From contig CAWDWD010000011.1 of NCBI GenBank assembly GCA_963805915.1, positions 62,001 through 126,000 on the forward strand: DNA of 64,000 nt, given 5' to 3'. The translations under genes were made by a program, and so were the position numbers. The notes below the pieces were generated by a model that saw only the letters and a list, made by a program, of their open reading frames with translations, searched no databases and was not told the origin of the DNA. The DNA is from JAEULH01 sp963805915 (GTDB lineage: Bacteria > Pseudomonadota > Alphaproteobacteria > Rhodospirillales > Defluviicoccaceae). Position 1 is the stretch's first letter. Each line of letters starts with the position of its first letter. Positions 34,286 through 41,984 of this stretch are shown piece by piece.

Positions 34286-35426
34286 ATGGCCTACTCCAGG
34301 CGACAGACAAGGCACACGGTCGATATCTGGCCGGGCTTTGTCGACGCGCTGGCCAACCTGCTTCTCGTCTTCATTTTCGTGCTGATGGTGTTCGTGCTGG
34401 CGCAGTTCTTTCTCAGCCAGACGCTATCGGGGCGCGATGCGGCGTTGCTTCAGCTTCAGGGGCAAGTCAGCGAGCTGGCCAACCTGCTCGCCCTTGAGCG
34501 CAAGGCGAAGGAAGAGCTCTCGCTCAGCGTCGCCAGCCTCGGCGAGGAACTGAAAGCGTCGATCGCCGCGCGCGAGGCGCTCGGCGCGCAGGTGCTGAGC
34601 CTGACCCAGCGCGCCGAGACGGCGGAGGCGGATCTTGTTCAATCGCAGCAGGCGGCGAGCGAGGTGGCCAAGCTTAACAACGACATCGCCGCCTTGCAGG
34701 CGCTTAAGGAAGAGCTTGAAAAACAGGCGCAAGATCTCGCGGTGAAGGCCGAGCGCTCGGACAAGGCGCTGATCGAGGAGCGTGAGCTTTCCGAGAGCGC
34801 GCGCGCCCAGGTTGCTCTGCTCAATCAGCAGATGGCGGCGCTTCGCGAACAGATCGGCCGGCTGACGGCGGCGCTGGCGGAGTCGGAAAAGAAGGACCGC
34901 GAACAGCAGGTCGAAATCGCCGCGCTCGGCCAGCGGCTCAATGCCGCGCTCGCCAGCAAGGTCCAGGAGTTGTCGCGCTATCGCTCGGAGTTCTTCGGCC
35001 GGCTGCGCGAGGCTCTCGGCGATCAGCCCGACATCCGGATCGTCGGCGACCGGTTCATTTTCCAATCCGAGGTCCTATTCGAAACCGGATCGGCCGAGCT
35101 TGGCGAGGATGGTCAGAAGCAGCTCAAGCGTGTCGCCGAAACGCTGAAGGACGTCGCGACGCGCATTCCCGGCGACATCGACTGGATCTTGCAGGTCGAG
35201 GGCCATTCCGACCGGGTCCCGATCAGAACCTGGTTCTATCCGTCGAACTGGGAATTGTCGACGGCACGCGCCATATCGGTGGTCAGGCTGTTGATCGACC
35301 AGGGCATCCCGGCCGTCCCGGCTGTCGGCGGCGGGGTTCGGCGAGTTCCACCCGATCGACGAGCACGATGACGAAGCGGCCCGGCGGCGCAACCGGCGTA
35401 TTGAAATCAGGCTGACACAGCGCTAG
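34286..35426 (+). CDS. MotB/OmpA-like peptidoglycan-binding stator protein (frameshift near 3' end)
   Basis: The N-terminal membrane helix (about 20-44) is preceded by 'DIWPGFVDALANLL', where Asp20 is placed like the proton-carrying Asp of MotB. A coiled-coil stalk follows (about 48-240, many Ala/Leu/Glu heptads), then an OmpA-like domain with 'FQSEVLFETGSAELGEDGQ' and 'QVEGHSDRVPIRTW'. The uninterrupted frame stops at 35371 with a nonsensical tail. Shifting one base near 35310-35316 restores 'SRLSAAGFGEFHPIDEHDDE' and 'RRRNRRIEIRLTQR', ending at the TAG at 35424-35426. The corrected length is 379 residues. It partners the MotA-like gene 30 bases upstream. Confidence 0.82.
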
Positions 35427-35626
35427 CAGGCGATTGAACTGGTGGGCTTATTGGCCTGATGCTCGAGGACCGAAGCGTCAGGATCAGACCACGAGAGCAT
35501 CGCGTGTCCACGCGGCCGCTGAGAGGATGCTCGATAGCGTGCGTACCGCTCGACGTTCGTATTTGGATGTTTCCATCCGGGCGCAGGTTGCTCTAAGGCT
35601 TCCTTGAACCTTCCGCCGGGAACATC

Positions 35627-36823
35627 ATGCCCATCCTTTTCTTGATCGTGTTCGTCGACCTTGTCGGTTTCGGCGTCATCATTCCGTTGCTGCCGTTCTA
35701 CGGCGAGCACTTCCAGGCAACGCCGGCGACCGTCGGCCTGCTGATGGCGACCTACTCCTTCACCCAATTCCTCGGCGCGCCATTCTGGGGCCGGCTCAGC
35801 GACCGGATCGGACGGCGGCCGGTGCTGATCCTCAGCCTGGCCGGCGCCGCGGCCTCATACCTCCTGCTCGCGTTCTCCAGCAACCTGTGGCTCCTGTTCG
35901 CAGCGCGCGCGATCGGCGGCGTCATGGCCGGGAACATCTCGACCGCCTTCGCCTACGTCGCCGACGTGACGACGCCGGCCAACCGGGCCAAGGGCATGGG
36001 CATGATCGGCGCCGCCTTCGGCCTCGGCTTTATCTTCGGCCCGGCGATCGGCGGCCTGCTCGCGGGCCACGATCCGGCGAACGCCGACTACCGCAGCCCG
36101 GCGCTGCTTGCCTTCGCGCTGTCGCTCACCGCCCTCATCTTGTGCGCGACGATGCTCAAGGAATCGCATCCGCCCGAGAATCGTTCACCGGCCGGAATGC
36201 CCGGCGTCAGCCGCTGGCAATGGCTCCGTCAGGGCCTCAGGGATCCGGCCATCGGGCTGATCATCGTCATGTCGTTCCTGGCCACGTTCGTTTTCTCCGG
36301 CATGGAAACGACATTCGCGATGTGGTCGCGGCGCGCGTACGGTTGGGGGCCGGAGCAGAACGGCTATCTGTTCGCCTACGTCGGGATCCTGACGGCTCTG
36401 GTTCAGGGCGGCCTGGTCGGCCGGCTCGCGCACAACTTCGGCGAGCGGCGACTGGTTGGCGCCGGCGCGCTGCTGCTGGCTCTCGGCATGGCCTTGATTC
36501 CCTTCTCGAGCGCGCTGTGGCTGCTGCTCGTCGCCATGGCCGCCGTCGCCGCCGGGTTCAGCATGGTCACGCCGTCGCTCAACAGCCTTTTGTCGCTCCA
36601 GGTCGATCCGGCTAACCAGGGCGGCATGATGGGCGTGAGCCGATCGGCGACGACGCTGGCGCGCATTGTCGGCCCCGGCTTTGCCGGCGGGATTTTCTAT
36701 CTGCTCGGCCGCGACTGGCCGTTCTACGCCGGCGCGGTGATCATGATCGTGGTGATGGTCCTGGCGGTGCGCGCGTCGATGCCGCAACCAGTCCCGGCGC
36801 CGGCCGCGGAGGCCGAACCTTAG
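35627..36823 (+). CDS. MFS transporter, TetA/DHA1-like
   Basis: The 398 residues form about 12 membrane helices. Motif A is 'GRLSDRIGRRPVLILSLAGA' between helices 2 and 3, and 'GAAFGLGFIFGPAIGGLLAG' lies in helix 5, the antiporter motif of DHA1 drug/H+ exchangers such as TetA. Sequence alone cannot distinguish tetracycline efflux from general multidrug or metabolite export, and no tetR-like gene adjoins it. The 200 bases before it hold nothing recognisable. It converges on cyaY with a gap of about 20 bases. Confidence 0.85.
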   Translation: MPILFLIVFVDLVGFGVIIPLLPFYGEHFQATPATVGLLMATYSFTQFLGAPFWGRLSDRIGRRPVLILSLAGAAASYLLLAFSSNLWLLFAARAIGGVMAGNISTAFAYVADVTTPANRAKGMGMIGAAFGLGFIFGPAIGGLLAGHDPANADYRSPALLAFALSLTALILCATMLKESHPPENRSPAGMPGVSRWQWLRQGLRDPAIGLIIVMSFLATFVFSGMETTFAMWSRRAYGWGPEQNGYLFAYVGILTALVQGGLVGRLAHNFGERRLVGAGALLLALGMALIPFSSALWLLLVAMAAVAAGFSMVTPSLNSLLSLQVDPANQGGMMGVSRSATTLARIVGPGFAGGIFYLLGRDWPFYAGAVIMIVVMVLAVRASMPQPVPAPAAEAEP

Positions 36824-36842
36824 CGCGCGGGGCTACAAGGGG

Positions 36843-37205
36843 CTAAACGTCGAAGGCGATCGCGGTGCCGGTCGCCGTTGAGAGTTCTCCCGCCAGCAGG
36901 TCGTGAAGGCGCTCGCCGCTTCGCGTCGCGATCCAGCCTTGGCCATCCCGGTAGGCGAAATGTGAAGCACCGCTGATGGGCGATGACACCCAGATCTGCC
37001 GGTTCGGCGCGTGTTTGTTGATGACGTACTGGCCACCGGAGTCCAGCTCGATGGTCAGGATGCCGCCCTGCAGATCGGCGTCGAGCTCGTCGCCGAGGAC
37101 CTCTTCGATGGTCTCGAATACCGCCGCCAAGGTCCGGTCGGCGCTGGCGTGAAAGGCGCTCTCGTCGTTCTCGGCAAAGCTGTTTTCGCTGGCTGGCATG
37201 ATCAT
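36843..37205 (-). CDS. cyaY: Frataxin-like iron donor protein CyaY
   Basis: CyaY binds iron and modulates Fe-S cluster assembly by IscS. The 120 residues contain the frataxin features: an acidic first helix 'FHASADRTLAAVFETIEEV', 'LDADLQGGILTIELDSGGQY', 'VINKHAPNRQIWVSSPISGA' and 'WIATRSGERLHDLLAGEL'. An ATG at 37199 (MPASENS) is an alternative start; AGGA lies 4 bases before the longer start and 10 before the shorter. The open frame upstream of 37205 is a chance extension. The gene diverges from rpmE. Confidence 0.9.
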   Translation of the reverse strand: MIMPASENSFAENDESAFHASADRTLAAVFETIEEVLGDELDADLQGGILTIELDSGGQYVINKHAPNRQIWVSSPISGASHFAYRDGQGWIATRSGERLHDLLAGELSTATGTAIAFDV

Positions 37206-37263
37206 GCTATCCTGACTACGTTCTTGAAAAACGAGCACGAGGCCGGCGGTTTGGCCCGCGCGG

Positions 37264-37292
37264 TTGCGCGGCGAGCCGCCGTTCGATATATA
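37264..37292 (+). promoter_or_regulatory. Predicted sigma-70 promoter of rpmE
   Basis: TTGCGC (37264-37269), a 17-base spacer and TATATA (37287-37292) form a good vegetative promoter. Transcription would start near 37299, leaving a leader of about 18 bases before the rpmE ATG. An inverted repeat covers the -10 box. The call rests on consensus and spacing only. Confidence 0.6.
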
Positions 37293-37299
37293 CGGCGGC
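37275..37299. promoter_or_regulatory. Inverted repeat over the rpmE -10 box (candidate operator)
   Basis: GCCGCCGT (37275-37282) and ACGGCGGC (37292-37299) are perfect 8-bp complements around a 9-base A/T-rich centre containing the -10. A repressor bound here would block polymerase. It does not resemble the A/T-rich Zur box known upstream of some rpmE paralogues. If transcription starts earlier, the same repeat could form a hairpin 6 bases before the ribosome-binding site. Confidence 0.6.
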
Positions 37300-37316
37300 A
37301 AATCCGGAGTGGCGCG

Positions 37317-37541
37317 ATGAAAAAAGACATTCACCCTGACTATCACGATATCACCGTCGAGATGACCGACGGCTCGACCTTCCAGACCCGCTCGACCTAC
37401 GGCGAGCCAGGGGACGTTCTGAAGCTCGGGATCGACACCAAGACTCACCCGGCATGGACCGGCGTCCACCGGCTGCTCGATACCGGCGGCCAGCTGGCCA
37501 AATTCAACAAGCGCTTCAAGAGCTTCGGCTTCAAGGGATAG
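37317..37541 (+). CDS. rpmE: 50S ribosomal protein L31
   Basis: This is a 74-residue L31 with 'MKKDIHPDYHDITVEMTDGS', 'FQTRSTYG' and 'HPAWTGVHRLLDTGGQ'. It lacks the CxxC zinc motif and is therefore the zinc-independent form usual in alphaproteobacteria. The ATG at 37317 has GGAG 7 bases upstream; longer in-frame starts lie in the promoter. Expression is probably controlled through the promoter and inverted repeat at 37264-37299. It converges on the TetR gene. Confidence 0.95.
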   Translation: MKKDIHPDYHDITVEMTDGSTFQTRSTYGEPGDVLKLGIDTKTHPAWTGVHRLLDTGGQLAKFNKRFKSFGFKG

Positions 37542-37549
37542 GCGGACTG

Positions 37550-38194
37550 TTACGATCCGCCGTCGGCGGCGTAGGCTGCGAGGAACGTCCTTGCCGCGGC
37601 GTCCGCTTGGCGCTCGATCTCGGCCGGCGAGGGCGGGTTGGCCGGGTCGAGCAGGCAGCGGAGTTGAAGGTCGCCGCGGATCATACCCATGAGTTGGCTG
37701 GTGGCCAGGGTCGGATCGGGCAGCCGCAGTTCGCCGCGCGCGGCGGCCTCGCGCAGATAGAGTTCGAGCCGCGCCTTCATCACCGCCGGTCCCAACTGGT
37801 AGAAGGCCCGGCCAAGCTCGGGGAAGCGGGGCGTCTCGGCGACGACAACGCGGTGAATCGCGAGTGCCCAGGGGCTCATCAGCAGGCCGAGAAATTGCGC
37901 GGCGAGACGCGGCAGGGCTTCGGCTACCGGCACGGCGCTCGCGCTCAGCGCCGCGATTTCGCCGCGGAGACGCGCACACTCGCCCGAAACGAGCGCGGCG
38001 AACAGGGCCTCCTTGTCTGCGAAGTGAGCGTAGATCGTCGCCTTTGAAACACCGGCGCGCCTGGCCAAGGCGTCCATGCTGGTAACGCCGTAGCCACGGC
38101 TCAAGAACAGCGCGCGGGCGGCCTCCAGGATGACTTCGGCCTTGCTCTTCCGGTCGTCGCATCGCGGATCGGAGCCGGCGGCGGCCACCGTCAT
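37550..38194 (-). CDS. TetR-family transcriptional regulator of the adjacent EmrAB-type pump
   Basis: The start at 38194 is chosen because GAGG lies 5 bases upstream; longer starts at 38233 and 38332 lack a site, and the longest crosses the operator. The 214-residue protein has a TetR helix-turn-helix at about 39-60 ('MDALARRAGVSKATIYAHFA') and an effector domain with 'SPWALAIHRVVVAETPRFPE', as in AcrR-type regulators. It is divergent from the HlyD/DHA2 pair and almost certainly represses it through the palindrome at 38247-38262. The ligand is unknown but probably a pump substrate. Confidence 0.9.
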   Translation of the reverse strand: MTVAAAGSDPRCDDRKSKAEVILEAARALFLSRGYGVTSMDALARRAGVSKATIYAHFADKEALFAALVSGECARLRGEIAALSASAVPVAEALPRLAAQFLGLLMSPWALAIHRVVVAETPRFPELGRAFYQLGPAVMKARLELYLREAAARGELRLPDPTLATSQLMGMIRGDLQLRCLLDPANPPSPAEIERQADAAARTFLAAYAADGGS

Positions 38195-38245
38195 TTTCGC
38201 CTCACGCTCTCCCCCGTTTGCGGTCTTCGTCATTTTCAGGCACAA

Positions 38246-38274
38246 TTGAACCGTACAGTTCAGTTCTCTATATA
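38246..38274 (+). promoter_or_regulatory. Predicted promoter of the EmrAB-type operon
   Basis: TTGAAC (38246-38251), 17 bases, then TATATA (38269-38274) is close to the sigma-70 consensus. It points toward the membrane-fusion gene starting at 38413, giving a leader of about 130 bases. The TetR-type palindrome overlaps its -35 box and spacer, the usual arrangement for repression by steric hindrance. Confidence 0.7.
38247..38262. promoter_or_regulatory. 16-bp palindrome, probable TetR-family operator
   Basis: TGAACCGTACAGTTCA is an almost perfect palindrome: arms TGAAC/GTTCA, a central GTAC, and one mismatched pair. It lies between the divergent TetR gene (53 bases away) and the pump genes, overlapping the pump promoter. 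Similar TGTAC-centred palindromes are known operators of AcrR-like repressors. Confidence 0.75.
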
Positions 38275-38412
38275 GCCACTGCGCCTGCTTATCACACCCT
38301 CCGGCGCTCCGGTCCGGGCGAAAGCGGTCCACCTATCACGGGTCCGCCCGCTTTCTCGGCCGGCCGGTCGGCCATGTCCCGACCGGGGATAAGGCGCCAG
38401 CGGAGCGATGCG

Positions 38413-39666
38413 ATGAAGGATCAAGACGACGGCGAGCTGAAGTCGGACAGGGCGGCGCACTCGCCGGACGATGCCGGCTCCGGCGCGGCCGCGGAGACCG
38501 GCTCCAGGTTCCCCAAGCCGCGCCGCAGGGTGATCCTGATCGCCGTTATCGCCGTGCTCGCCACCATCGGTTCTGTCTACTGGTTCATCCACCGCAATCA
38601 GGAGACCACCGACGACGCCTTCATCGACGGCGACATCGTCCCGATCAGCCCACGCATCAACGGAACGGTGGCGCGGATTCACATCAGCGACAACGAGCGG
38701 GTTCGCGCCGGCGATCCGCTCGTCGAGATCGATCCGCGCGACTACCAGGTCGAGCTCGACGCCGCCCGCGCCGCCATGGCCGAGGCCGAGGCGCGCCAGC
38801 GGATGGCCGAGGTCGGCGTCGTGCTGACCCGCGCCTCGACCGCCGCCAGCCTGAGCCAGGCGCAAAGCGCGGAAGCCGCCGCGGTCGCGGCTTTGGCCCA
38901 GGCGAAGGCCAACGCGCTCGCCAACGAGGCCCAGTATGACCAGGCGCGCGCCGACCTGCCGCGCTACCAGGCCGCCGCCAAGCAGGGTGCATCGTCGCGG
39001 CAGCGGCTCGACCAGGCGGCGGCGGCGGCGCGGAGCAGCGAGGCGATGTGGCGCGCCGCCGAGCAGGCGGTGCAAGCGGCCGAAGCCAAGATCGCCGAGG
39101 CGCGGGCTCAGGTCGACCAGGCCAAGACCGCCCCCGATCAGATCGCGGTCAAGGAGGCCGAGGCCAGAGCCGCCGCGGCGCAGGCGGGAGCGGCGCGCGC
39201 CCGGGTCGAGCAGGCCGAGCTCAACCTTTCGTATACCAATATTATCGCGCCCGCCGATGGCCACATCACCAAGCGCTCGGTCAACGCCGGCGACGTCGTC
39301 CGCCGCGACGAGATCCTCGCCCGGCTGGTGCTCGACGACCGCTGGGTCACGGCCAACTTCAAGGAAACGCAACTGACCCGGATGCGGCCGGGCCAACCGG
39401 TCGAGATCGATGTCGACGCGTATCCGGATGCGCCGCTGAAGGGCCACATCGATAGCATTCAGCGCGGCACCGGCGCGCGCTTCAGCCTGCTGCCGGCGGA
39501 GAACGCGACCGGCAACTACGTCAAGATCGTCCAGCGGGTTCCGGTCAAGATCATCCTCGACCAGCCGCCGGAGCCGGGCATGGTCCTCGGCTTGGGTCTG
39601 TCGGTGGTGCCGACGGTCAACGTCGGCGCCAAGCCGGACGAGCGCCGCGAGAGCGCCCGGCGGTGA
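38413..39666 (+). CDS. EmrA-like membrane-fusion protein (HlyD family)
   Basis: The ATG at 38413 has GGAG 7 bases upstream and is preferred over the open frame that extends back to 38218 through the operator. The 417 residues have a cytoplasmic tail, a membrane helix (about 38-58), 'ETTDDAFIDGDIVPISPRI' at the start of the lipoyl domain, a long Ala/Glu-rich coiled-coil hairpin (about 105-260), and 'TNIIAPADGHITKRSVNAGD' returning to the lipoyl fold. It links the DHA2 pump to an outer-membrane channel. The stop overlaps the pump's GTG start. Confidence 0.9.
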   Translation: MKDQDDGELKSDRAAHSPDDAGSGAAAETGSRFPKPRRRVILIAVIAVLATIGSVYWFIHRNQETTDDAFIDGDIVPISPRINGTVARIHISDNERVRAGDPLVEIDPRDYQVELDAARAAMAEAEARQRMAEVGVVLTRASTAASLSQAQSAEAAAVAALAQAKANALANEAQYDQARADLPRYQAAAKQGASSRQRLDQAAAAARSSEAMWRAAEQAVQAAEAKIAEARAQVDQAKTAPDQIAVKEAEARAAAAQAGAARARVEQAELNLSYTNIIAPADGHITKRSVNAGDVVRRDEILARLVLDDRWVTANFKETQLTRMRPGQPVEIDVDAYPDAPLKGHIDSIQRGTGARFSLLPAENATGNYVKIVQRVPVKIILDQPPEPGMVLGLGLSVVPTVNVGAKPDERRESARR

Positions 39667-41264
39667 GCCTATCACGGGGCGCCGGCGCGAGCGGGGCGCC
39701 GGCGGAGCGAGCCAAGGCGGAACCAACGCCGTGGATCATCGCTCCGGTGGTCGCCATGGCCGCGTTCATGGAGGTGCTCGACATCTCCATCGCCAACGTC
39801 TCGCTGCAGCACATCGCCGGCAGCCTGGCGGCCAGCCAGGATCAGGCGACCTGGATCCTGACCTCGTATCTGGTCACCAACGCCATCGTTCTGCCGATCA
39901 GCGGCTGGCTCGCCGGCGTCTTCGGCCGCAAGCGGTTGTACATGGCCTGCATCGCCGGCTTCGGGGCCAGCTCCTTGTTATGCGGACTGGCGCCGTCGCT
40001 GGGCCTGCTCATCTTCTTTCGCACCATTCAGGGATTGACCGGCGGCGGCCTGCAACCGCTCTCGCAGGCCATTCTCGCCGACGCCTTCCCGCCGCGCCAC
40101 CGCGGCATGGCGTTCGCCTTCTACGGCATCGCCGTGGTCTTCGCGCCCGCCATCGGGCCGACGCTCGGCGGCTGGATTACCGATAATTTCTCATGGCACT
40201 GGGTTTTCCTGATCAACGTGCCGGTGAGCATTCTTTTATTTTCGCTGATCGGGACGATGATTTCGGATCCCGATCATTTGGTCGAGGACCGCAAGGCGCT
40301 GCTGCGCCGGGGCATCCGCTTCGACTACTACGGCTTCGGCTTTCTCGCGCTTGGCCTCGGCTTCCTTCAGGTCGTTCTCGACAAGGGCCAGGAGGATGAC
40401 TGGTTCAGCTCGAACTTCATCCTCGCCGCCGCGGTCATCTCGGGCGCGGCGCTGGTCTCCTTCGTTATTCGCGAAATCCAGACCGAAGAGCCGATCGTCG
40501 ATCTGTCGTTGTTTAAGAACCGCAATTTCGCCGCCGCCTTCGTGCTGATGTTCATGCTCGGCTTCGTGCTTCTCGGCAGCACCGCGATGATCCCGCTGCT
40601 TGCCCAGGATCTACTCGGATATACCGCGACGCTCGCCGGCATGGTCATTTCACCTGGCGGGTTCGTGATCATGGCGCTGATGCCGGTGGTCGGGCGGCTG
40701 GTCAACGTGATCGACACGCGTGCCCTGATCGCGTTCGGGCTGATCGTGTCGGCCTATGCCATGTGGCGGATGACCCATCTGAACGTCCAGGTGGATTATT
40801 GGACGCTGGCCATCGACCGGATGGTGCAGACGGCGGGCTTAGCGTTTCTGTTCATTCCGATCAACACCACCGCCTACGTCGGCCTGCCTCAGCGCAAGAC
40901 CAACACCGCCTCGGCGCTGATCAACCTCGCCCGCAACCTCGGCGGCAGCGTCGGCATCGCGACGCTGACGACGGTGGTCGCGCGGCGAAGCCAGTTTCAT
41001 CGCTCCGTGCTGGTCGGCAACATCTCCGAAGGCGACGCGCGGTACCACGACCTCGTCGAGCAGCTCAGGCAGCGGATGGCCGAACATGGGGCCGGGGTCG
41101 GCGAGGCGCTGAGCCAGGCCCAGCAGGTCATCGCCCAGCGACTGCACGACCAGGCGCAGATGCTGGCCTACATCGATGCGTTCTTCATTCTCGCGGTGGT
41201 GTTCGCTTGTCTGATCCCGCTCGTCTTCCTCATGCACCGGCCCCCGGCGCACGCGCGCGAATAA
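39663..41264 (+). CDS. DHA2-family drug efflux permease (EmrB-like)
   Basis: The 533 residues form 14 predicted helices, as in EmrB. 'MEVLDISIANVSLQHIAGSL' in helix 1 carries the DHA2 signature; 'WILTSYLVTNAIVLPISGWL' and 'GIAVVFAPAIGPTLGGWITD' (motif C) follow. It exports lipophilic compounds with proton exchange in complex with the EmrA-like protein. The GTG start overlaps the adaptor stop (GTGA). Control is likely by the divergent TetR regulator. The specific substrate is unknown. Confidence 0.92.
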   Translation: MSLSRGAGASGAPAERAKAEPTPWIIAPVVAMAAFMEVLDISIANVSLQHIAGSLAASQDQATWILTSYLVTNAIVLPISGWLAGVFGRKRLYMACIAGFGASSLLCGLAPSLGLLIFFRTIQGLTGGGLQPLSQAILADAFPPRHRGMAFAFYGIAVVFAPAIGPTLGGWITDNFSWHWVFLINVPVSILLFSLIGTMISDPDHLVEDRKALLRRGIRFDYYGFGFLALGLGFLQVVLDKGQEDDWFSSNFILAAAVISGAALVSFVIREIQTEEPIVDLSLFKNRNFAAAFVLMFMLGFVLLGSTAMIPLLAQDLLGYTATLAGMVISPGGFVIMALMPVVGRLVNVIDTRALIAFGLIVSAYAMWRMTHLNVQVDYWTLAIDRMVQTAGLAFLFIPINTTAYVGLPQRKTNTASALINLARNLGGSVGIATLTTVVARRSQFHRSVLVGNISEGDARYHDLVEQLRQRMAEHGAGVGEALSQAQQVIAQRLHDQAQMLAYIDAFFILAVVFACLIPLVFLMHRPPAHARE

Positions 41265-41456
41265 CGCTTTTGCTCCGCGTTTTTCCCGGGGGTTCATCAA
41301 CTTCTTCGCCCGGTTACCCTGCCCGTTCCCTGCCCGTCGCGCCGGGACCTCTGGACACGATCGGGCAATTGCGTCACTTTGCCTGTGATTGTCGGCCACT
41401 CCCCGATAACGCGGCGGCGCGGTCAACACGCTTATTTGTTTCAAGGAGGCGAGACC

Positions 41457-41867
41457 TTGGCAAGACACCCATGGCTTATTCCGGCGATGGTGCTTGTTGT
41501 CGCGAGCATCCTTGTCACGCCGGCGGCGGCGCAAAGGAAGCCGAGCGCAATCACCTGCGACTACTACAAAAAACAGATCGGTGAAGAGATCACCCGCTCG
41601 CGCCGTGCCGAGCAGACCGCGCGCCACGAGGCCGAGCGCGACCGCATCACCCAAGGGATGGGGATGGACCAGGGCGGCTATCAGCAGTACCAAGACCCCT
41701 ATGGCGCGAAGGCGGACGCCGATCCGGGCCCGCCGCGGCGCGATTACGGGGCGGTCGACCAGCTTCGCCGCGAAGGCGAAATGTTTTGCGCCCAACGCAA
41801 GTATCCGCAAGGGATTGGCGCCTATAAGAAGGCTTTGGGCCTTCTCGGCGTGAAGGTCGAGGACTGA
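41457..41867 (+). CDS. Small secreted protein of unknown function, TTG start
   Basis: The TTG at 41457 is chosen because AAGGAGG lies exactly 7 bases upstream and it is followed directly by a signal peptide ('MARHPWLIPAMVLVV' through 'TPAAAQ'). The mature part is about 110 residues and rich in Arg, Glu and Gln. It has two Cys, one near the start ('ITCDYYKKQ') and one near the end ('EMFCAQRKYPQGI'), which may form a disulfide. The C-terminal 'QLRREGEMFCAQRKYPQGIG' resembles a single TPR-like helix pair. No named family was recognised. Confidence 0.65.
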   Translation: MARHPWLIPAMVLVVASILVTPAAAQRKPSAITCDYYKKQIGEEITRSRRAEQTARHEAERDRITQGMGMDQGGYQQYQDPYGAKADADPGPPRRDYGAVDQLRREGEMFCAQRKYPQGIGAYKKALGLLGVKVED

Positions 41868-41930
41868 CGCTTAAGCGCAGCCTCGTCGGCAATAATGCGC
41901 AGGGCTTGACCCGTAACCCAGCAAGCAACC

Positions 41931-41971
41931 GCCGAACCGGGCGGCGCGCGTGAGCCGCCGCCCGGTTCGGC
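41931..41971. terminator. Long hairpin between convergent genes
   Basis: GCCGAACCGGGCGGC (41931-41945) pairs perfectly with 41957-41971 around an 11-base loop. It lies between the secreted-protein gene (plus) and the amino-acid permease gene (minus), whose stops face each other. No T-run follows on either strand, so it may act as a transcript-end stabiliser or a weak bidirectional terminator. Confidence 0.55.
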
Positions 41972-41984
41972 GTCCCGCTCGCCC

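Noticed and set aside
33110..35426. A complete Zorya anti-phage system
   Set aside because: Only ZorA/ZorB-like parts are present; neighbours are an inositol monophosphatase gene and an MFS transporter, with no ZorC/D/E-like helicase or nuclease.
35627..36823. A specific tetracycline-resistance determinant
   Set aside because: The TetA-like motifs are shared by all DHA1 exporters and there is no tetR-type regulator beside it.
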